From NCBI GenBank assembly GCA_019916065.1, contig CM034233.1, forward strand, positions 39,348,862 through 39,412,861: 64,000 bases of DNA, read 5' to 3'. Under the pieces are notes generated by a model that worked only from the letters and a program-made list of their open reading frames with translations, did not search any database and was not told the origin of the DNA. Position numbers and translations under genes: made by a program. The first letter of the stretch is position 1. Each line of letters opens with the position of its first letter. Shown in pieces: positions 1-10,468 of the stretch. Origin of the DNA: Vitellaria paradoxa. Its lineage: Eukaryota; Streptophyta; Magnoliopsida; Ericales; Sapotaceae.

Positions 1-640
1 AGAATTTAATGGATGTAACTTAATGATAACTTATGCATTGCATACTTACTACCTCATATCGTCTTGCCAAAATTTGCATGCCGAAAATGTTGGGCCATTC
101 TATATCCTTTGTGATCCTAGTCCCAATGCAATTTTTTTCACTTTGCCATGTGATATGAGTTTTGTTGTAATTTGGCATGTGGAGAACTTGTTATCTTGTG
201 GAGGCATCCTCGGGCCTCAAATATTGTCTGCAGGTTATAGAGATATTTTTATGCCGGTTCCAGTTCCTCCACCTCTTCAGCGTTGCCTATCTGTGTTCGA
301 TGTTGAGGATCTCATTTTCCTTCAACTCCAAAGATGTCTTGTCAAGTGGAAAATGCGACATGATAACAGTGCCAAGTTTTCAACTCGACGGAGTCGAGTT
401 CTTCTCAGTCCGGAGAGTTGATGAGGACATCATCTAGATTTTTATTTCTTTTATTATTATTATTATTTTATTTATTATTTGGGCCTATTTGTTTTGGGCT
501 TTATTAATAATGAGTTTATATTATTAGAGGTTATTTGGATCTATTTGTTTTTGGGCTATTTTAGTATCGTTTTATTTTATTTTAGGCATTTTGTGTTAGG
601 CCCATGATGTTTTCTATTTAAACCCTACTTAGGGTTAACA
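1..640. other. Unassigned repeat-like DNA at window edge
   Basis: I do not recognise a protein here. Two overlapping plus-strand reading frames (23-421, 177-437) have no family motif that I can name. A perfect 8-bp inverted repeat (AACTCGAC, 3-base spacer, GTCGAGTT) lies at 382-400. From about 430 the sequence becomes T-rich, with TTA microsatellite runs and several GGGC-type motifs, like the noncoding end of an LTR retrotransposon. That reading is inference only. Confidence 0.3.
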
Positions 641-803
641 GAAGGGGATGATTGATTGATTGAATAATATTGGTGGCTGGTTTTTCTTTCCCCTCTTTTC
701 TTCTAATTCTTCTTCTCTTCTTCTCTACTTTCTTCTTTCTCTTGCTTTCTCTCTATTCTTTCTTTACTTTCAATTGTTGTTCCGCATCAAGATAATTGAA
801 AGA

Positions 804-1480
804 ATGAACTCCAGTTCTCAAAAACTTGAAGAAATTTGGAGCCAACAACGAACACATGGAGACAAAGCAGGCTTAGGCTACACCGGAGAGAAAAATACAA
901 TTGTTTCATCATCATCAGCACCTTCAGTAGTAGCAAAGGTTGTTTCAAATCTACAGCCAATCCCAAGGCCTTCCCAAAGCCTGCTGTACTACCAAAGAAG
1001 AGTTTTGAAAATAATAAACACTATCAGTATCCTCCTCACATAGTGAAAGGTACGCATTTTGCTAGATCCCAATCCCTTGTACCTGTTTGTCACCATTGTG
1101 GAATCAAAGGTCATATACGCCCCAACTGTCACAAACTCTATGGTCTTCCTTTAAACCATGTTAAAAATTTTTCAAAAAACCCTGAGCCTAGAGTCCCTGT
1201 AAAGAATAAATTTCAAGTGTTTTCAAAATTTTCAGAAGATTATTACAAAAACTCACGTCCTTTTTAAAAACAAAACAGTCCAATATTTCGAAGAGGTACA
1301 AATTTCAAAATTGTTGAGAAAAAGAATTTTCATAAAAGTCAAAAACGTGAGGAAAAACCTGTCAAGACAACTGATCTTAAAACTAGAGCTATTTGGGTTA
1401 GAAAGTCAGATTTAAATTGTTTTGTTTCACAAAATGCCCTTCGCTTTGAGTCTCTAAGAAAATCTGTAGGCATTTGTACA
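804..1480 (+). pseudogene. Copia (Sirevirus-type) gag remnant with CCHC zinc knuckle
   Basis: Gag packages retrotransposon RNA in cytoplasmic particles. Two plus-strand frames share the remnant. The first starts at ATG 804 and includes SQKLEEIWSQQ and HGDKAGLGY, resembling the C-terminal gag region of Sirevirus-type copia elements. After a frameshift near 950-1040 the other frame carries a CX2CX4HX4C knuckle (CHHCGIKGHIRPNC, about 1088-1129). A stop follows at 1265, and the next readable motif is IWVRKSDLNC near 1390-1420, which normally lies just before the protease. The protease DSG motif is absent. It could not make a functional Gag as it stands. Confidence 0.6.
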
Positions 1481-2010
1481 CATCATTGAAATCTAAAAGA
1501 TAAGTTAGAAGTTCATTGATTAAGTTGAAAATATTTTATGACTTCTATACTGTTACCTGTACATTAAATCTTCCAAATTTATATATTTCAATGAGTTCAT
1601 AATTTTTGCATTCCTTGTAATTTGATACGAAGTGTCTTGGTGAGTTTTGTCATAATTTTGGAGTGCTTCCTATGACACTTGATTGTACATGCATATATCT
1701 CTTTCTCTTCTTTTCTACGAATCAAGGGTTATTGTTTGATGTGTTTAAAAAATGTTGAGGAGCCTGATTTGTGCATATCAAAGTTATGCATAATAATAAA
1801 AAAAAAAAAAAACAAAAAAAAAATCTTGGAAAGAGCTACCAGTGGGACCAGTGAGAAGCCCCTTAATGACTCGTTGATTGTTAAGGAATAGCTACCTGCC
1901 CATAAACGTGTGAAAGCCGCCAAGTGTTTAAAAAAAAAAAAAAAAAAGGGAAGATTCGCTCTCAATTCATTTGGTACATCAAATTTAACTTTTTGAGTCT
2001 ATGATTTGTT

Positions 2011-2651
2011 TGAGGGGGAGCCTATATGTATATTATAGTCAAAAACTCACACGTGCACAAGCATTTGTTCAATTTTATGACTTATTTCACCTCCCGACAC
2101 AGAATTGACAATTTTCTTGGAAAATCAAAATGTGAATCTTTGAATTTATGAAGGGTGAGAGATTGATGTACATGTATTGGTATAGTGGAATTAAAAGTTT
2201 TTTTAACATTTTTAATGAATTCTTCTACTGTCTTCTTTTTGGTTTTGATTGTCTGTGTCCAAATCTGCACTTACACGTATTTTCTTGAGAGCCTCGTAGG
2301 CAGGGCGCATGAGATCCTCCCTCACATTATTCTGATGTCACACTTAGAAGAGGTCGTGTCATGTATGCCATACTCATGGGTCTTCGGTTTGATCTTGCCT
2401 TATTCCTCTTCCTTATTTTTGTGCACTTGTCATTTCCATATCAAAAAGGGGGAGTCATTTCAAGTTATGTATGTAATATGTGAACGTGTTTCGGCTATGG
2501 CATGATATTTTATGTATAATGTGCTTTGGTAATGATATCATTGATCATTTCTATATTATTCCACATGGTGCCTTGATGTGTGTGTTCAGTACGTGCAGAA
2601 TTTGAGCAGAATTTAAACTTAAGTTTTGATATGGAATTGCCAAGGGGGAGA
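2011..2651 (+). other. Three polypurine-tract-like motifs upstream of the copia 3' LTR
   Basis: The purine runs TGAGGGGGAG (2011-2020), AAAAAGGGGGAG (2443-2454) and AAGGGGGAG (2642-2650) share the core GGGGGAG. The last directly abuts the LTR start TGTAAAG at 2653 and is the expected plus-strand primer. Duplicated polypurine tracts before the 3' LTR are described for Sireviruses. Which ones ever primed synthesis cannot be told from sequence. Confidence 0.6.
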
Positions 2652-2652
2652 T

Positions 2653-3530
2653 TGTAAAGTCTTGTGGCAAATCCAATCAAAATAGTAGTTAAATTAGGAA
2701 TGCTATTAAAGTTTCCTAAAGTGATGCAAATTGAAGATTTGAAGAATTCTGAACAATTAAGGAGATAAAATTAATCAAGTTGACCAAGATTTTGAAGAAT
2801 TCTAATTGGTGTGAAGGATTACAAAACCTAATGGGATTCGGACGCAGCTTTCTGGAACGTGAATGAAATTCCAGTGTACCTCGCAGGCACGGCGCGGGGA
2901 GCGCGCGGGTGCACTCCAAGCACGCAGGCAGCCCGAAGGGAGCGCGCGGGTGCGCCAAGGTGTCTCGAAAATTCCAGTGAGGTCCGCAGGCAAGAGGATG
3001 GGAGACCGAGGCTGCGCCAGTGTTATTTCCTAAAGCATAAAAATTCCAGTGCAGGTCGCAGGCTGGAGGATGGGAGCGCGAGGGATCGAGTTATGAATAT
3101 TTTGTTCGGATTCAATTTCCTATTTTGCCAAACTAGGGCAACTTTGTAATCCTATATATATGTGAAACCAACTCTGTTATTGTAAGAGGTGGAAGAACAT
3201 ATTATAGGGACCTAGAGAAAGAGTCTTTGAGGATTGAGAGCTTTCATGTTCTTTCTCTAAATTCATCTTGTATTTTCTTTTCACTTTCTGTGTGAGGCAG
3301 AAAGCCTACTTGTAGGGTTTATCGAGTGATTCGAGCAAGAGTGACGAAAGGATTCGTGCGAGTGATTCGTAGAGAGTCTGAGTAGAGTCTTGTAACCCGT
3401 TAATAGTGGGATTGTAAATAGAGGTTTTTCTCCCTGTGATAGGGTTTCCTCGTTATTCTCTTGTGTGATTACTTTCACTTTGTGTGTGATTGTGTGGGTT
3501 TGGAATTTTCAAAACTGATAGTACATGTCA
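2653..3530 (+). repeat. 3' LTR of the Sirevirus-like element
   Basis: The LTR begins TGTAAAGTC right after the polypurine tract and ends near a CA at 3525 or 3530; the exact 3' edge is uncertain by a few bases. It is about 0.88 kb. A markedly GC-rich core (2860-3090) holds three degenerate direct repeats, each beginning with an AAATTCCAGTG-like motif (about 2868, 2969, 3049) followed by a TCGCAGGC-like or related block and GGGAGCGCG-type sequence. TATATATATG at 3153-3162 may be a core promoter. No primer-binding site follows, consistent with a 3' LTR. Confidence 0.6.
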
Positions 3531-3536
3531 AGTAAG

Positions 3537-3931
3537 ACTACCCCAAGTCCAAAGGATCAATTAATCAATAATAAATTTCGTACGTACACTGAGAAAACAT
3601 CTTATCATGCAAGCAATGAATCTCATACAACTGCAAGCATGAACCTATGCACAGCTGAACAATTCTATGTTCTTTCATTGGCATTGTGACAACTACAATA
3701 ATTTTGATAATACTGTGAATATTTGACAAAACCCTACCTAACATTTGTTGCATTTCAATTAAGGCTACTCCAAGTGTCAAGGATCAATAGCGATAATAAG
3801 TTAGCTATATACACTGAGCATATCATGTCACGTTAACAATGAATCTCGTAGAACCCAATTCACTAAGCCTTAGTCCCAAACTAATTAGGGCCAGCTACAT
3901 AAATCTCATACAACTGCAAGCATTATTTTAC
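3537..3931 (-). repeat. Imperfect duplication within intron of the TMEM53-like gene
   Basis: A roughly 100-bp segment (3537-3640: CTACCCCAAGTCC, GGATCAAT, TACACTGAG, AATGAATCTC) recurs imperfectly at 3766-3860. The short block AATCTCATACAACTGCAAG occurs at both 3620 and 3904. The region is the intron that follows the exon ending at 3932 (minus strand), and it runs straight into the retrotransposon LTR. No further exon of the gene could be read in it. Confidence 0.5.
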
Positions 3932-4883
3932 CTGTGGATCAGGAGCTGCTACAGGAGCAGAATCCACAATACAGCCCTTAATTCTTCCCATTAGAGAATG
4001 ATCCTGTTTATGAAACTTCTCAAGAATAACACCATATCTGTAAGTCAACCAACAAACAACCAAGCAAAATAGTTGTAAGCGTGTGCGAATGCATGTCAGA
4101 GAAAGAAAGATAGAGAGAAGCATACGTTAGCCATCCTGTGTTGCTAAATGTATGAAATATTAGGTTTTTTCCAGACTCCTCTTCCAGCCAATCAGAGAGA
4201 TGATCAACAAGAGAGTCTATATGCTGTTCAGCTTTTCCACCGACTTGGTAACTGAGAATCTCAGCCATTGGAAAAGTAAATGTAATGACATGAAACCCTC
4301 TTGAGGTATACCAGTCTGCATATTTGTTAAGATGCTTTTGCTTTGCACCTAACCATCCAAGCAAAACCACTACTGTTCTGGACTTCATGGAGGAACAATC
4401 AGAATTCCCTGGTATATCAACAGCCATAGGCTCGGGTAGGTGCCATCTGTACAGAACCTCTGCTGATGAGGCAGAGGTGGGAACAGCATGCGTATATGCA
4501 ACTTGCTTTGCAGATTTGACCAATTCAGCAGACTGATATGAGTTGAGCAGAGCAGCAGTAGAGGCAACAGGAGAAGAGAAAAAATTTGGAACAAAACCAC
4601 GATCTGTATTGGGAACTGGGTATGATATGTTAGGAACCGAAACTCTAATTCTGGTTACAAATGACAAGTTTGCAAGCTTGGAAGCTGGTATGTTATAGAC
4701 CCATGATGACTTCGTATCTTGCAATGAATCATAAATGGAAGGATTGGATTGTTCTGAGGAAGAAATAGCTTCTAATGATTTGGGCAGTCGCAACTTATCG
4801 TGAAGATCAGTAGAAACAGAAGCTATGGTGACAGCAGCAGCAGCAACAACAGGTCTCTGAAAAATTCCAGACAAGGAACCCAT
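3932..4883 (-). CDS. TMEM53/DUF829-type alpha/beta-hydrolase, N-terminal two coding exons (partial)
   Basis: This is the one ordinary host gene. Exon A is 4883-4126 and exon B is 4037-3932. The intron 4125-4038 has GT (4125-4124) and AG (4039-4038), and splicing gives phase-correct GWLTYGV. The visible part is 288 codons. Residues 1-170 are a Ser/Ala-rich, possibly organelle-targeting N-terminus with the IFQRP motif near residue 7. From about 171 the DUF829 core starts with VVVLLGWLGAKQKHL, then FHVITFTFP, and HTFSNTG, whose Ser (about 247) occupies the nucleophile position of the fold, then IKGCIVDSAP and DPQ. Plant members of this family are usually longer, with another exon after DPQ. A GT donor at 3931-3930 confirms further exons existed, but none is seen before the retrotransposon LTR. 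The start is ATG 4883: the frame upstream meets an in-frame TAA across the preceding splice site. The substrate of plant members is unknown. Intact-gene status is uncertain. Confidence 0.8.
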
Positions 4884-4952
4884 GATTGTCAACAAATCTG
4901 ACAATCTCTCATACCAAAAACCAAGGAAATCTTCATATGCAACAATTACACC
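4884..4952 (-). other. 5' UTR portion of the coding exon, with splice acceptor
   Basis: On the minus strand a pyrimidine-rich stretch ends in CAG at 4955-4953, giving an acceptor in front of GGTGTAATTG (4952). The frame of the main ORF stays open here but holds no in-frame ATG. When joined to the donor at 5314 it meets TAA. This makes the 69 bases leader sequence rather than protein. Confidence 0.55.
4889..4936 (-). promoter_or_regulatory. Candidate 15-codon upstream ORF ending 5 nt before the main start
   Basis: On the minus strand an ATG at 4936-4934 opens a 15-residue frame (MKISLVFGMRDCQIC) that stops with TGA at 4891-4889, five bases before the main ATG at 4883. A second ATG lies in the same small frame. 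Short uORFs this close to the main start usually lower its translation. This is seen in sequence; function is inference. Confidence 0.4.
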
Positions 4953-5161
4953 CTGCCCGGAAACAAAAACAAGAAAAATGCCTCGACTTCCAGTATAACA
5001 ATATTAAAAAGAACCAGCAATCCCCAAAACTAGAACTAGAACTAGAACTAGAGCCACCTGCATGAATTTGACAGCATAGTCAGGCCTGTGAACAGGTATA
5101 AGAATTTAAAGTCTAAATAGTTATGGTCATTGATCAAAAAAACTAGAGCTTGCAGCAACCC

Positions 5162-5300
5162 TGAGGAAAATATGGGAAATATAAGACAATCTAGTCAAAT
5201 TGGGTGTAAATTGGTGGTCGATTGCAGCATCCACGAGGATAATATGCTAAATGTAAGACAAAGTCAAAGTCAAATTGGACGTAAATTGGTAGTTGATTGA
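5162..5300. repeat. Imperfect tandem duplication, about 74-bp period
   Basis: GAGGAAAATATGGGAAATA with TCAAATTGGGTGTAAATTGG (5162-5225) is repeated with changes at 5236-5300 (GAGGATAATATGC and TCAAATTGGACGTAAATTGG). It lies in the intron between the probable 5' UTR exon and the coding exon. Just downstream, 5033-5055 holds a small AACTAG hexamer run. Confidence 0.6.
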
Positions 5301-5314
5301 TAATTTGTGCTTAC

Positions 5315-5610
5315 CTGTTACGGGGTCAAAGGATTTTGGTCCAAGAAATTCGGGCTGTCGATATAATCACGTTTATTGACAGCCCGGCCTCTTCAGAATA
5401 CTGTTGTCAGCAGCAGGCCAAGAAGTTTCCCTCAGGTTGTTCTAGAAAAAGTACAGCAAGAACAGAAAAGAAAATAGAAAAATAAATAATAGTTTATTAG
5501 TACACATTAAACACGACAAGGGCAAATTAGGCATAAGAACTAAGAAATGCAAAATTGAGGAGCAAAAGTAAAACAAGCGTATGGCTAGTCTCTTGTCTTC
5601 AGAGTGCGTC
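5315..5610 (-). other. Probable 5' UTR exon of the TMEM53-like gene
   Basis: On the minus strand CCCGTAACAG is followed by a consensus donor GTAAGC at 5314-5309. The matching acceptor is at 4954-4953. The segment is richer in GC than its surroundings and contains a 12-base inverted pair (GGGCTGTCAATA.. / ..GACAGCCC, about 5356-5384). Its 5' edge may be a TTTTTGCTAG acceptor near 5615-5625. It has an in-frame stop before the main ORF, so it would be untranslated. Exon borders other than the donor are guesses. Confidence 0.35.
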
Positions 5611-5642
5611 TGAGCTAGCAAAAACCCAGTAAATATACACCA

Positions 5643-5758
5643 CACATCATCATGTACACTATTTGTTCTTTCTCCTATAGATGTGACAATTAGGGATGGT
5701 ACACATCATGTTCACTTCTTGTTCTTTCTCCTATAGATGTGACAATTAGGGATGGTAC
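5643..5758. repeat. Tandem duplication of about 55 bp
   Basis: CTTTCTCCTATAGATGTGAC followed by AATTAGGGATGGTACACA occurs twice in near-perfect copies (second copy displaced by about 55 bp). No gene is visible here. Confidence 0.75.
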
Positions 5759-5759
5759 A

Positions 5760-6924
5760 CACGGATTTATAATTAGAGATGGTCCTCCTAACCCATGTGG
5801 GGCTTCCCAAGCTTGTTAACATGAATGGTACCCCCGGGGAAGCAAAATTTTCGTTTCTGAAAACAAATCTTAAGTATCTTATAACAAGGAATAGAAATGG
5901 GTTTTGTAAAATATATTTTTTATATGATTACTCGTATAAAGAAAAAAAAAAGGTAATTTTATATAATTGGAATCCCCTTTTTTTTTTAAATTTTACAATT
6001 TAAAAATATTGTAATTATTTTCTTAGAGAAACAACTCATTCTAATGCCACTGCTAACATCTTTCTTTGTCCCATTTTTTATAAAATTCTGATAAAATAAT
6101 TTTTTTTATTATAAAAAATGCCACTGTCAGCTGCATGAATCCAACCTGTATCAACGATTGACGCATAAAATTGATTATTTATTTTGCTCTTATAAGGAAG
6201 AGGGAACTATAAATGCCAAGACTTTAAGATAATTATTCTTACAAAAAAGGGGGTTTGGGGGCAGAACCGAGAAAGCAAGCTATGCCAACGCATCGCGTTT
6301 ACCCCTAAACTAACCAACTTTAGGTGGTGTTTGGTTTGTGGAAAAAAAAACTAAAAATTAGTTTAAAGGTAATTTATGACAAAATTTGATTAGAGAATAA
6401 TTATAAAATTTAAAGTTTCTTGAATATATATATATTTTCGGATTCAAACAGTTTTATATGATGGGCGGGTGGAACGAAAGGGAAAGAACAGGGCAATTTT
6501 CCAAATGACATTTTTGCCGCCTCCCCCTTCGATTGGTAATTGAATCGAATGCTCGAAATACAACAGGATAGGAGGGCATTCTAATCATGAATCGGGTGAG
6601 AAAAGAAAAAGGTCGACGATTAGAAACCCTAGTTTCAAATTCAGAACCAACCAAAACATAGATTTACGTTAATTACCAAAAAAAAAAAAAAACATAGATT
6701 TACGTGATGCGCACATTATATTCATAATATACATATCTATACATACGTATATATCAAATAAAATTGGAACGAAAAAAGAATGGATATGCACAGAATGAAG
6801 AGAAAACTTGACAATGCTGTATAATACTAGTAAGTCAAGGAAAAGGAAAACGAAAGGAAATATAACAGAAGAGGAGAAGATGAAAATAGCGGAGCGGGTG
6901 ATGAAAAAGAGAAAAAGAACTCAC
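5760..6924. other. AT-rich noncoding stretch
   Basis: I see no convincing exon, RNA gene or transposon terminus here. Homopolymer A and T tracts are frequent (5940-5990, 6678-6692). The segment 6450-6660 is a little richer in GC and has a 66-codon minus-strand frame without a recognisable family. It would lie in the first intron if the 5' UTR exon at 6925-7230 belongs to the minus-strand gene. Confidence 0.4.
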
Positions 6925-7230
6925 CTAAAGAGGAGTGGAGAGCTGCTAAAATCAACGGCGAAATTGTAAGAAAACTTGGTTGTGTGTGTGTGATTTTTTT
7001 TTTTCTCCTCTCCTTATTGCTTGGCTTGGTTACCGGAGAAGATAAATGCCTTTAAAATTTCCTCTTTTCTCGGAGAAGGAAAAGAGGAAGGGAAGAGGAG
7101 ATCCCTCTGTTGCTTCCTTTCCTTCCTGTTTCCTTTTTATCTTTTCCCCTCTCTCTACACGCTACGCGGAAATAACGCCCTTCTCCATCTGTTCTCAAAA
7201 AATAATAATAATAAATAAATAAAACAATGC
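6925..7230 (-). other. Possible first (noncoding) exon of the minus-strand gene
   Basis: On the minus strand a purine/pyrimidine-biased leader-like stretch (GAGAG-rich start near 7230-7250, then CTCTTCC-rich sequence) ends CTCTTTAG followed by donor GTGAGTTC at 6924-6917. It is followed by an AT-rich intron-like region. Linking it to the gene at 3932-4883 is inference from orientation and order. Confidence 0.3.
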
Positions 7231-7254
7231 TCCACTCTCTCTCTCCCTCTATGT

Positions 7255-7290
7255 ATATCTATATTCTATATTATTGTATATATAACATAT
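7255..7290 (-). promoter_or_regulatory. Possible TATA region for the minus-strand gene
   Basis: The minus strand has TATATACAATA and TATAGAATATAGATATA about 30-50 bases before a GAGAGAGAGAG-rich leader. An AAT/AAAT microsatellite lies downstream at 7201-7224. This is a composition argument only. Confidence 0.2.
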
Positions 7291-7483
7291 GCGAATATTC
7301 TCTTTCTTCCTCGATTTCTCGACTCTCGCGTGCTTCTTCTGCGACCTTTAAAAGCGAATGTTCTAAAATTTTCTTAAACAAAATATTCCCAATTTATAAT
7401 AAAGAAAAATTAGCCCTAAAAAAAATGAGCAAAGTATTCTATTTGGAGGATAAAAAATAAAATAAAAAAATATTAAACGATAA

Positions 7484-8560
7484 TGATTAAATTTTGTACC
7501 TTCAGTCCAAACCTTAATCTGCCAAAGGTATTGGATTCTGTTCGTCATGGATAGTGGTGTAGTGCCTGTCAAAAATTCTCCAACGATCAAGTCAGTAAGA
7601 AATCAGAATTTAGTTTAGCAAAATCACGGCATGGTAAGGATTAGTGATTTCTTCCTCTATTTATAGGGATGTTCCGCAGATTCATAGATAAAAACAAATT
7701 TAGAATCCTCTTTGATTCATCGGGATTTTTCCATTCAAATAAGGAAGGTGCGAGATTTGTATCAATCATAAAACCTCTTGTTTGATTTTGGGATAATTTC
7801 AAATTGGCAGTTTAGCCGTGAATTATGGGATTACAATCGCAGAGATTTTGTCCTCACGCACTCCTGCTCGGCTCAGCACCTAGCAACTCGAACTATGGAG
7901 CTTGGTTTGGGCTTATCTGACCTCCACAACTCAGGAGGGTCAACTTGCCCCTTTCGAGATTTTCCTTAACGTTACCAAGGGTCTTTTATGCAATTTTGAC
8001 TAAGCCCAATATTTATCCTCATCAGTTGCCCTCGATTCCTTAGGTCCAGTAATAAGCCTGAGGGATTCTGATAGTTGAGAACCTTTCGAATCACACGTGC
8101 ATTTTATGCATGTCAATCATTATTATTACACTAGCACACGATAGTACTGTGCTTATCCATCTTGTCACCACGCGTCCACTCTAAATTTATTCCTCATGCG
8201 TTTGGCAACTGTCTCCATTGATGCCTGCCACGTGCCCCAATCTAAACCATGCATTTCAAAATGGTTCTTTTATTAATTGCACCTTGTCTTTCATCTTCGC
8301 ACTTTTCTGGCTTGAGTCTGTTCATCACCTTCTAGCTCCGATTTCAAGTGCTCTCACTTCCCTTTTCCTGGTATGCCTCCTGCTTTATTCTGCCATTGCT
8401 TCCCGTTTCTTTTTATGATTGGGTTTCTTTCCTGTTGTCTTTAGTTTTACTGGAGAGAGAATCGACTATCCAACTCTGTAGGGTTCGTAGAAGACCCTGT
8501 GTTTCATTGATCCATTTGCACTTTGCTCATTTTTTAGTAATATAGTTATAGACTACAAAT
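7484..8560 (-). repeat. LTR of a Tat-type Ty3/gypsy element (minus, 3' LTR position)
   Basis: The left edge TGATTAAATTTTG (complement of a ..ATCA end) and the motif GTGTAGTGCCTGTCAAAAA (about 7557-7575) match the style of the Tat LTR at 54301-54817 read in reverse (GGCAGGCACCACACCGG). On the minus strand CTATAAATAG lies near 7660-7667. The right edge is not defined. It is followed on the right, after a Cassandra cluster, by an antisense ORF of the kind found in Tat elements. Confidence 0.5.
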
Positions 8561-8689
8561 CTTATTTGCCTCTGACAATATGACTTCCCATCGGAGATTG
8601 ATACTCACTGAGGACAGTGACAAATCCTCTACTGATAATGTAACGACTAGTATCCACATAGTACAATATTGTCCGCTTTGGGATTGGTA

Positions 8690-8795
8690 AGCTGTTTCCC
8701 AGGAGGTCATCCATCCTAGTACTGCCCCCACTGGAGCACGCTTAACCTTGGAGTTCCCACTGCATCTAGTGCCCTCATGACTTTAAAACGCATTG
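8690..8795 (-). other. 5S rRNA-derived segment in interrupted Cassandra 3' LTR
   Basis: The minus strand has GGTTAAGCGTGCTC, AGTACTAGGATGG and GACCTCCTGGGAA in the order and spacing of the 5S rRNA internal promoter. It is the LTR copy, not a 5S gene: the 5S ends are missing and substitutions are many. Confidence 0.8.
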
Positions 8796-8912
8796 TACTA
8801 TATTGATATCGAATATTACATATATGTCACTTCCTTTCAAAACCTAAGCGAAGTGGGATGGAAGGTATTTCTTCTCTGCTTCACCTCCTGCTTCACTCTC
8901 CCGCAGGCAGAG

Positions 8913-10468
8913 TGACCAACCCTAAAAAGTATTTCGGGTTCTACCTTTCAAGTGCAAGAGGGCAGTCGTAGTTTTAAAACTCGGTGAGTCTGAAGTCAAA
9001 TTCACAGGGAGTCTAATGTTATTTAGTTTCTAGGATGTGAAAGAAATTCTAAAACTAAAGGGAAACAAGTTTGAAAGTTTATGTTTACTAAGTTCTAAGG
9101 TTCAATAAAATTAAAGACAAGTTCAATTTCAACTGATGAAAATTAAATAAAAAAAAAATGGCATTCGGAATTTTTAAAGGAATTAAGCTAGAAGGTGAAG
9201 AATTAAAATAAAATTCAACAAAACAATTTCAACTTCTAATTAATCGATTATAACTAAAACTAGATTGGATTGCAATTCAATAAGAATAAAGATCTTGATT
9301 CAACGTCAAGTCCGGCTAGTTCACTACTTTGCCTCGGGGTGTGTTTGTTTGAAAATTAGGGTTTAATTTGAAAATTATTAAGAATATTGTAATCAAAGGT
9401 CAGTACCAGTGATTTCAAGCGAATATGGTTAAAGACCTTTGTTTCCTAGAGTTTTTCAATTAAACACCAAAAATTAATAAAAATCTGATTTTTAAGTCTA
9501 TTCGAAAGTATTTGACAATTGGTTACTAAAATCCATGCCAGTGATCTCATATGGATTTGGTTAAGAATTTTCGTATTTGAATGTTTTCGAAATAGAGGAA
9601 AAAATAGATTTATGAAAGGTAGATCCCTTCGCAAAAGGTTTCGCAACCTACGCAAAGGGACTACGAACACCCCAAGGCTTTTCGTGAGCTACCCTTTCTT
9701 GATTCGTTGAATCAAGATTAGGGTTTTACGCTATAACTACTCTAAACATCACAAAAACAATAAATGAACATTCAATCATACTATTTAGTAATTGAAATAA
9801 ACGAAACATCATATTAAAGAGCGAAACGAAATACAACTTACAATGTAACTTGTGCGTAAAAGAAGAGATGAACTAATAACGCAAAGATGAAGAACAAAAC
9901 TCCAAAAGCATTAATCTACAAAGCTTTAAAATGTACAAATCACTCTCAAACTTAATCTAAATCTAATCTAATTCTCAATATAGTTGTTGAATCTTTAAAG
10001 GAGGCGTCCCCCTTCATGGCTGTGCAATGGGTCCTTATAAAGATGTAAGGAAACCCTAAAAGAGGTGCTTCAACTCGAGGCTTCTGGATACACGGTGGTC
10101 CCGACCTTCTGGTCTGGGGGTCGTGACCACAGAATGCTTTCTTCTCAATTTATATACACTGTGGTCCCGACCGTTTGATGTGGTGGTCGGGACCCCCAAG
10201 TGTCTCTTGATTTGCTTTTCTTCCTCCTTTAGGTTGGGTCTTTGGGCTAGTCTTGGCCATCTAAGGCGAGGTTTGAACCATGACTTTTTCTTCGTTTTCT
10301 CGGCCATTTCCATAGCTATAAACTTCGATCTCCTTACCTTTTTCCCTGTAATTAGAAAAATAAAAGTATAAGCAATAAAATAACACTAAAACTTCAACTT
10401 TACTTATTCAAATGCATTAATACGTGTTGAATTAGGGAGTTTGTAATTACACTTTTCAAGTATAATCA
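8913..10468 (-). repeat. Solo LTR of an Athila-like family (copy 1) inside a Cassandra LTR
   Basis: The repeat starts TGACC and ends AATCA on the plus strand and is flanked by an exact 5-bp duplication CAGAG (8908-8912 and 10469-10473). The uninterrupted Cassandra LTR at 10648-10955 shows the empty site. TG..CA ends and a 5-bp duplication mark it as a solo LTR of 1556 bp. Related copies lie at 15819-17328 (same strand) and 30207-31702 (opposite). Two GC-rich imperfect palindromes lie at 10091-10132 and 10159-10197. The end forms a small hairpin (TTACACTT / AAGTATAA). A small minus-strand frame near 10056-10313 is not a recognisable gene. Confidence 0.85.

Larger units (their letters stand above)
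640..3530 (+). mobile_element. Decayed Sirevirus-like Ty1/copia retrotransposon, pol deleted
   Basis: The segment carries a gag remnant with a CCHC knuckle (804-1480), a coding-poor stretch with three polypurine-tract-like motifs (2011-2651) and a terminal LTR (2653-3530). No protease, integrase, reverse transcriptase or RNase H can be read, so the element is internally deleted. The gag style, the WVRKSDL-type motif after the knuckle and the multiple polypurine tracts are known traits of the Sirevirus (SIRE/Maximus) lineage of plant copia elements. No matching 5' LTR is visible, and the upstream end is approximate. The LTR stands next to the intron sequence of the minus-strand gene at 3537-4883. 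Confidence 0.6.

Noticed and set aside
660..1043. Secreted or membrane protein starting MNNIGGWFFFPLF
   Set aside because: The hydrophobic start is a T/C-rich tract next to retrotransposon leader; the rest of the frame is copia gag.
7021..7218. Small plus-strand protein
   Set aside because: The frame is composed of TTCC/GGAA-rich leader-like sequence that fits a minus-strand 5' UTR better; no motif.
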